Positions 34,396 through 38,311 of a stretch of DNA of 38,311 nucleotides are shown in pieces. The DNA comes from Ruminococcus sp. (GTDB taxonomy: Bacteria; Bacillota; Clostridia; Oscillospirales; Acutalibacteraceae): positions 1 to 38,311 of the forward strand of contig JALELS010000022.1 in assembly GCA_022768065.1 (NCBI GenBank), in the 5' to 3' direction. Under the pieces are notes generated by a model. That model did no database searches and was not told where the DNA came from. It saw only the letters and a program-made list of their open reading frames with translations. A program made the position numbers and the translations under genes. Each line of letters begins with the position of its first letter. Position 1 is the first letter of the stretch.

Positions 34396-35373
34396 ATGAA
34401 ACTTGCGATTTTGTATCAACAAAGCGAACCGCCTGCAAAAGACGGCATAAGAAAACCGATGAAGCCGGGCGGATACAGCGACAGCGGAACGGATATAGCA
34501 TATTGTCTGAAATCCGACGGCGAAGAAGTGATAACACCGGTAGAAAATCCCGATGTATACCGAGACACCGATTGGGTGTTCCCGGATACAAAAGAGGGGA
34601 TAGAACTGGCAATTTCACTCGGTGCGGATACATTGTGGCTGAATACGGTTCTGTTCGCGACGCACCCCATAACGCTTTTTAAAGGTATAGACGTAGTGGG
34701 GCAGGAACCGTCCTGCGCCGAAAAGCTCGACGATAAATTCGGCACGAATAAATTTTTAAAAGACCGTAATTTATCGGTTATAGATGAAGTCCGCATAGGG
34801 AAAAACGATTTATACGAGGGCTTGTATCCGTGTGTTATAAAGCCGATAAGAGGACGCGGAAGTCAGGGCGTTGTAAAATGCGATACGGCCGGGGAATTTC
34901 GCAGAGTACGCGATGACGAGCTTAAAAAGAAAATATACGGCGATACCCTTATGGGGGAAGAATTCCGCTGTGGGAGGGAAATAACAATTTCCGTGTTCCC
35001 CGACGGCGAAGCTCTGCCGACTGTGGAGCGTGTGGCGCACAAAAACGGAATAGCGCCTTATAACGGCGATGTGCCCGTAACGCAAAACAGCTTCGCGATA
35101 AAAGACGACACAAAGGAGCTTGTTAAAATTAAAGAGGATTGTGTTGCCGCGTCACAGGCTTTAAAAATAAAAGGGCTTGTACGCATCGACTGCCGCGAGG
35201 ATAAAAACGGGGTGTTTAAAATATTTGATTTTAACGCGAAGCCGAATATCACCGGCGGTGTTCGTCCGCACAGAAAAAATCAGGATTGCCTCACCATGAT
35301 AGCGGCGCGTGCCGCAGGACTTACGTACCGCGACCTGCTTTTGAAAATGCTCGGAACCGCATGGACCGTGTAA
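34396..35373 (+). CDS. ATP-grasp ligase, Ddl-like, substrate unknown
   Basis: A 325-residue protein of the D-alanine-D-alanine ligase-like ATP-grasp fold. Visible elements are the preATP-grasp start MKLAILYQQSE, PCVIKPIRGRGSQGVVKC (ATP-binding lysine and glycine loop) and GREITISVFPDG. The metal-binding end is IKGLVRIDCRE..FKIFDFNAKPNITGG. The ending differs from true Ddl, where an E-V-N-x-x-PG motif is expected, and the length is near Ddl. It probably ligates a carboxylate and an amine, but it is not a clear Ddl, MurD or RimK. It has its own promoter and a strong terminator and does not belong to a larger operon. Confidence 0.8.
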   Translation: MKLAILYQQSEPPAKDGIRKPMKPGGYSDSGTDIAYCLKSDGEEVITPVENPDVYRDTDWVFPDTKEGIELAISLGADTLWLNTVLFATHPITLFKGIDVVGQEPSCAEKLDDKFGTNKFLKDRNLSVIDEVRIGKNDLYEGLYPCVIKPIRGRGSQGVVKCDTAGEFRRVRDDELKKKIYGDTLMGEEFRCGREITISVFPDGEALPTVERVAHKNGIAPYNGDVPVTQNSFAIKDDTKELVKIKEDCVAASQALKIKGLVRIDCREDKNGVFKIFDFNAKPNITGGVRPHRKNQDCLTMIAARAAGLTYRDLLLKMLGTAWTV

Positions 35374-35420
35374 GCCGAAACGCCACCGTTTTATGCACCG
35401 CCGGAGTGCGCTTCATTTGA

Positions 35421-35453
35421 AAAAAGCACTTAGCATAACGCTAAGTGCTTTTT
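35421..35453 (+). terminator. Terminator after the ATP-grasp gene
   Basis: A perfect 14-bp stem with arms AAAAAGCACTTAGC (35421-35434) and GCTAAGTGCTTTTT (35440-35453) has a 5-base loop. It is functional in both directions. Confidence 0.92.
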
Positions 35454-35499
35454 ATGGTCACAGGGTGTATGACGGAAGTGAGAGCAACACCCCGAAACA

Positions 35500-35540
35500 C
35501 ATTGAAAACACTACATTTTTACGGCATGGACGCACGGGTT
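35500..35540. repeat. Direct repeat copy 1 at one end of the AbiE-like island
   Basis: Forty-one bases starting CATTGAAAACACTACATTT and ending GGACGCACGGGTT. It is nearly identical to 38217-38258, differing by one A/G and one T in a T run. Weaker similarity (ACGGAAGTG...AACAC) extends about 30 bases further upstream in both copies. Confidence 0.92.
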
Positions 35541-35546
35541 AGATAA

Positions 35547-35580
35547 AGCGCGGAACAGATTATACAATTTGTTCCGCGCT
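35547..35580 (-). terminator. Terminator of the three-gene AbiE-like operon
   Basis: A perfect 11-bp stem AGCGCGGAACA/TGTTCCGCGCT (35547-35557 with 35570-35580) lies 4 bases beyond the last stop on the minus strand. The U tract is short (TTTAT). Confidence 0.75.
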
Positions 35581-35584
35581 ATAC

Positions 35585-36087
35585 TTATTTTTCTTTTATA
35601 CTGCTTCGCCGTATACGAACTGAATATTCGACTCTGCCAGTTATGACATCATAGTGACTTCCAAAACCTGTTGATGTTGCCATGACCCATCCAAGCTGTT
35701 TATTCAGGTCATTTGCGATACGTTTAATATTGCTTGAATCAAGTTTGCAGCCACACTTAAATTCAAGATCAATGTTTGCATACATGGATTTGCCGTCATC
35801 AATATCACTCATCCGGTATTTAATTTCGTGTATATGCTGCTCTTGTGGTTCAATGCAAAATGCGTTTGCCAAGGCATGCGGATCATCAATAATAAACAGG
35901 TCACTTCTGTACTTTCCCGGCCATACGGCATACAGAATTGCTGTTCCGCTTACAATTTTTTATATGCCGAAATCATGTCTTCTTTTGCGCAATGAACTTG
36001 ATTTACATTGCCGTCTTTTCCCACTTCAATGTAACACAATGTATTAGATGTGTATGGAAAAAACTCAGTTTCTTTTGCACTTCTCAT
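35585..36087 (-). pseudogene. Third gene of the AbiE-like operon, unrecognised, frameshifted at an A6 run
   Basis: ATG at 36087 overlaps the upstream stop (ATGA) and has AAGGAGA 6 bases before it. The frame runs 45 codons (MRSAKETEFFPY ... EDMISAYKKL) and stops at 35950. The adjacent frame carries on with SGTAILYAVWPGKYRSDLF and FIIDDPHALANAF to the stop at 35585. Adding one A in the run 35956-35961 joins them into a 167-residue product with no break. The part after the join is well-folded-looking (YANIDLEFKCGCKLDSSN, SVRIRRSS) and has no recognised domain. The coupling suggests it belongs to the operon's function. If the frameshift is real, only a 45-residue product or an internal TTG start (about 35872) would be made. 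Confidence 0.75.
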
Positions 36088-36944
36088 GTTATTTCTCCTT
36101 GTTTACGGATTCGTTCTAGCAAATATTTGACCTTTTGATAAGCATCTTGCTTAACACGCAGCACTTCATCTTCTCCCTCAATTTCGAGAAAAGATACAAT
36201 GTCTGCAGGTCCGGCATGCTTGGGAGATGCAAACTTTTCCTCAAGTTTTTGACACATTTCTTGGATAAGAGTCCTATCGGAATACGGTAAAAACTCTTTT
36301 ACCAATTCTCTGACCCCACCGGGATAATAATTGATTGTGCAATAGATATCGTATGCATCTTTGGGCTTTCCTCTGCTAAGTGCGGATGATTTCATAACAA
36401 GAAACGGCACTATTGAAATGACATGGACGTTGCCAAAATCCAATGCTCCGTCTGGACGCTGGTATTCGATTTTAATATCCTTCGGAGGAAAATCAAAAGC
36501 GAAGTTGCCTCCCGTTGCAGGAAGTACTTTTATTCCGTCAACATGCTTGCTGACGTTTCCCTCGTCTCCACCGTATTTCCCAGACAAGAAATCAACATCG
36601 ACATCATAAGAGATTCCATCTATTGTAACAGTTTTTATAAACGTAAAGTATTTTTCCGGGTGCCTTCTATATCCGTTTCTTGTTAGAATTCGTTTAATGT
36701 TTTCGTAGCTTTCCGCTTTGTGAATTTTCAGCTGGTTCAACAATACATCAACATCAATAGAACCAATGTGCTCTTTATCCGGATATAATAAAGAAGGGAC
36801 CCAACCACCTATGATTCGGATATTATCTGAATATTCACTCAATATATTTGTTATTTCGCCAAGTACGGAATATGCAGCATCTTTTTGGCCTTTGGAATAG
36901 TCAGTGGCTTTCCTTAAATCTTCATCTTTTATCATAGTTATCAC
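36084..36944 (-). CDS. AbiEii-like nucleotidyltransferase (putative toxin of type IV TA/abortive infection system)
   Basis: A 286-residue protein with the nucleotidyltransferase fold: RIIGGWVPSLL (GGW at 46-48) followed by the acidic pair D64/D66 in GSIDVDVLL. A later third Asp in YDVDVDFLSG (near 114-118) completes the metal site. The rest is helical, with a YDIYCTI segment of the kind seen in AbiEii/AbiGii toxins. Such enzymes add nucleotides to tRNA or protein targets in known relatives, but this one's target is unknown. ATG 36944 overlaps the stop of the regulator gene (ATGA), and its own stop overlaps the next start. The DNA is AT-rich relative to the neighbours, consistent with acquired DNA. 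Confidence 0.85.
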   Translation of the reverse strand: MITMIKDEDLRKATDYSKGQKDAAYSVLGEITNILSEYSDNIRIIGGWVPSLLYPDKEHIGSIDVDVLLNQLKIHKAESYENIKRILTRNGYRRHPEKYFTFIKTVTIDGISYDVDVDFLSGKYGGDEGNVSKHVDGIKVLPATGGNFAFDFPPKDIKIEYQRPDGALDFGNVHVISIVPFLVMKSSALSRGKPKDAYDIYCTINYYPGGVRELVKEFLPYSDRTLIQEMCQKLEEKFASPKHAGPADIVSFLEIEGEDEVLRVKQDAYQKVKYLLERIRKQGEIT

Positions 36945-38005
36945 CTATTAAACATCTTTTCTATTATTGCATTGGCTGCTTCTTCGCCGCGATTAGGCAA
37001 ATTTAATAAGTCAATTACAGTTTGAACTGGAGAGCTTACGATTGAATCATTAATGACCTGTTTAAACATGCAAGGTGTTTCATCGTGCGGAATAGTAACA
37101 ACAATATTGCCACCGGATTGAACCTGCTCAAGGTCAAGGTCTTTGATAAATTCGAACAAACTTTGCTCTTCTACATAAACATTGATTTTATTGTATCGTA
37201 CGGTAGGCGCATATCTTGCAGCCGCAGAAAAACCGGAAAGTACTGCGCTTTTATCGTGCGAAAAGCTCCATTCCGATATGCGTTTTTCAAGCTCCGGTAT
37301 TGCATCTAAGGAATAAAACTGCTTTTCAATTGAATCCTTTTTGTGATAATCTTTACTCCATTCATGAAGTAATTCTTTGATGTTTTTCAGGCCAAACGAG
37401 TATATCTGATCATTTACCCAGTCTTTTTCAGTCAAAAAGGCTTTGACGTTTGATACTGTTCCAATTGCCTTGCCAGAAATATCAGATAGTTCTTTTACCT
37501 TCCAAAGTCTATCGGGCTGATCCAACATTGTACGCAATATTGTTGATGCAGCTGAAGAGGATTTTGATAAGTAATTCTTTTTCTCCCGTTTTTCAATATA
37601 TTGATTTGGTTTTCCACTGACATGGAAAATAATGCGTTTTGTTAATATATAGCAATTTCCGCTTAAATCCATGAAACTCAGATTTTTATCACGCAGCATT
37701 TCTGCAGTTGCTTCGGAGATATAGGGAGCCATAAAAAGATAACAAGCGTTATTGTTGAATTGCTGTGCTTCCCTCATAAACATTGTAGCAAATCGCTTTT
37801 CTCCATTTGCTTTTACTTCAACGAAAAAGTTCTGTGAAGAATCGGAATCGGAAAAGTGGACTATAGCGTGAAAATCTCCGAATCCACGCTGTAAACCTGT
37901 GTTTTCAATTTCAATATCTGAAACAAATGGCACTTCATTCAGTGCGTGAGTTAAAGTTTCTTTAGCAATTTGTACGTATTGCATTTCGGTTAGATTTTGT
38001 TTCAT
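36941..38005 (-). CDS. AbiEi-like transcriptional regulator/antitoxin with nuclease-like N-terminal domain
   Basis: A 354-residue protein. Residues about 25-130 show a PD-(D/E)xK-like pattern: GFGDFHAIVHF with D44, then FFVEVKANG with E63 and K65, then an Arg/Gln-containing helix (MFMREAQQF) and FMDLSGNCYI. Residues about 150-200 are a winged helix-turn-helix (WKVKELSDISGKAIGTVSNVKAFL in parts). The C-terminal half resembles the AbiEi antitoxin region. AbiEi proteins repress their own operon and counter the nucleotidyltransferase without contact. The gene is first in the operon, behind a consensus promoter and a palindromic operator. Start ATG 38005 follows AAAGG by 10 bases. Whether the N-terminal fold cuts DNA is not known. 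Confidence 0.83.
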   Translation of the reverse strand: MKQNLTEMQYVQIAKETLTHALNEVPFVSDIEIENTGLQRGFGDFHAIVHFSDSDSSQNFFVEVKANGEKRFATMFMREAQQFNNNACYLFMAPYISEATAEMLRDKNLSFMDLSGNCYILTKRIIFHVSGKPNQYIEKREKKNYLSKSSSAASTILRTMLDQPDRLWKVKELSDISGKAIGTVSNVKAFLTEKDWVNDQIYSFGLKNIKELLHEWSKDYHKKDSIEKQFYSLDAIPELEKRISEWSFSHDKSAVLSGFSAAARYAPTVRYNKINVYVEEQSLFEFIKDLDLEQVQSGGNIVVTIPHDETPCMFKQVINDSIVSSPVQTVIDLLNLPNRGEEAANAIIEKMFNR

Positions 38006-38017
38006 TGCATATCAGCC

Positions 38018-38036
38018 TTTCACCGGTTCGGTGAAA
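38018..38036. promoter_or_regulatory. 19-bp palindromic operator of the AbiE-like operon
   Basis: TTTCACCG-GTT-CGGTGAAA is a perfect 8-bp inverted repeat with a 3-base centre. It lies just downstream of the -10 box and covers the expected transcription start. It is a likely site for autorepression by the AbiEi-like regulator. Confidence 0.8.
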
Positions 38037-38038
38037 TA

Positions 38039-38067
38039 ATTATATTCGATGAAATGCAGTTTGTCAA
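38039..38067 (-). promoter_or_regulatory. Consensus sigma-A promoter of the AbiE-like operon
   Basis: On the minus strand a perfect TTGACA (38062-38067) is followed by a 17-base spacer and a perfect TATAAT (38039-38044). It is the strongest promoter match in the window. Confidence 0.9.
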
Positions 38068-38113
38068 TATATTATGAGAAAATAATCTTATGAAATTTTA
38101 AATGAGATGATCT

Positions 38114-38163
38114 TTCCCGTAAGTTCCCATATCTTCCCGTAATCTCCCGTAAGTTCCCATAAT
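38114..38163. repeat. Five tandem 10-bp repeats upstream of the AbiE-like promoter
   Basis: Units of about TTCCCGTAAG: TTCCCGTAAG, TTCCCATATC, TTCCCGTAAT, CTCCCGTAAG and TTCCCATAAT. The spacing of one DNA turn puts each unit on the same helix face. It lies about 47 bases upstream of the -35 box. Confidence 0.85.
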
Positions 38164-38216
38164 TAATTATATGGTCCCGCAGAGTGATACGGAAGTGTGG
38201 GAACACGAACAAAAAC

Positions 38217-38258
38217 CATTGAAAACGCTACATTTTTTACGGCATGGACGCACGGGTT
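38217..38258. repeat. Direct repeat copy 2 at the other end of the AbiE-like island
   Basis: Forty-two bases matching 35500-35540 in the same orientation, with one substitution and one extra T. It lies 2717 bp from copy 1 and directly precedes the ribosome site of the CDS at 38286. Confidence 0.92.
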
Positions 38259-38285
38259 TCTCAATAAATCAAAGGAGAAACTGCC

Positions 38286-38311
38286 ATGAATAGTTTTATC
38301 GAAGAGTTTTA
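38286..38311 (+). CDS. Start of a small hypothetical protein (partial)
   Basis: ATG 38286 has AAAGGAG 8 bases upstream. The first eight residues are MNSFIEEF, after which the window ends. Small Clostridia proteins starting in this way (MNSF.EE.YYG) are common accessory genes in mobile elements, but only this head is visible, so the match is tentative. Confidence 0.45.

Noticed and set aside
38114-38163. CRISPR array
   Set aside because: The units are 10 bp and contiguous with no spacers, and no cas genes are near.
35500-38258. Complete insertion sequence or integrative element
   Set aside because: No transposase, integrase or terminal inverted repeats were found; only direct repeats are visible.

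Overview
The window reads as a chromosomal stretch of a low-to-moderate GC gut-type Firmicute, probably a Clostridia/Oscillospiraceae (Ruminococcus-like) genome. This rests on strong AGGAGG-type ribosome sites, TTG/GTG starts, sigma-A promoters, a Gram-positive GAAC-N4-GTTC SOS box, an LCP cell-wall glycopolymer ligase, GH25 lysozymes with LysM, NrdR, and a secreted protein with a dockerin-like tail. Genus and species cannot be fixed from the sequence alone.

Layout. (1) Positions 1-13588, plus strand: a surface polysaccharide (capsule/EPS) cluster whose 5' end lies outside the window. It holds the end of a UDP-sugar dehydrogenase, an asparagine-synthase-like amidating enzyme, a WbpP/TviC-type UDP-HexNAc 4-epimerase, a TupA-like ATP-grasp protein, three GT-B glycosyltransferases, an EpsG/Wzy-type polymerase, a Wzx-type flippase and the capE-capF-capG trio for UDP-L-FucNAc. 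(2) 13600-15820: nrdR under its own promoter, then a secreted transglutaminase-like/dockerin-like protein. (3) 15830-19181: a compact phage-derived lysis cassette (sigma-like regulator, baseplate/fibre-like protein with a collagen-like stretch, frameshifted GH25 muramidase, XhlA-like protein, holin) behind a promoter with an SOS box and a structured leader. No capsid, portal or terminase genes are present. (4) 19197-24195, minus strand: a P-loop ATPase, then AraC regulator - acyl-CoA ligase - PlsC-like acyltransferase. (5) 24483-32969, plus strand: a second glycopolymer locus with an LCP ligase, UDP-galactopyranose mutase, three GT2 and one GT4 transferases and an O-antigen polymerase/ligase-like membrane protein. 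(6) 33038-35453: a secreted GH25-LysM lysozyme (minus) divergent from a Ddl-like ATP-grasp protein (plus). (7) 35500-38258: a 2.7 kb island bounded by near-identical 41/42-bp direct repeats. It carries a three-gene, ATGA-coupled minus-strand operon: AbiEi-like regulator with an apparent PD-(D/E)xK-like N-terminus, AbiEii-like nucleotidyltransferase, and an unrecognised third gene that is frameshifted. The operon lies behind a consensus sigma-A promoter, a 19-bp palindromic operator and five 10-bp tandem repeats. A new small CDS begins at 38286.

How the genes work together. Region 1 should make UDP-HexNAc, HexNAc-uronate (possibly amidated) and L-FucNAc precursors, assemble a repeat unit with its transferases, flip it and polymerise it. 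Region 5 should make a galactofuranose-containing polymer, with the LCP protein attaching a glycopolymer to peptidoglycan. The SOS-linked lysis cassette and the AbiE-like island are the two places most likely to hold something undescribed. Two single-base homopolymer frameshifts (18076-18080 and 35956-35961) could be real mutations or assembly errors.
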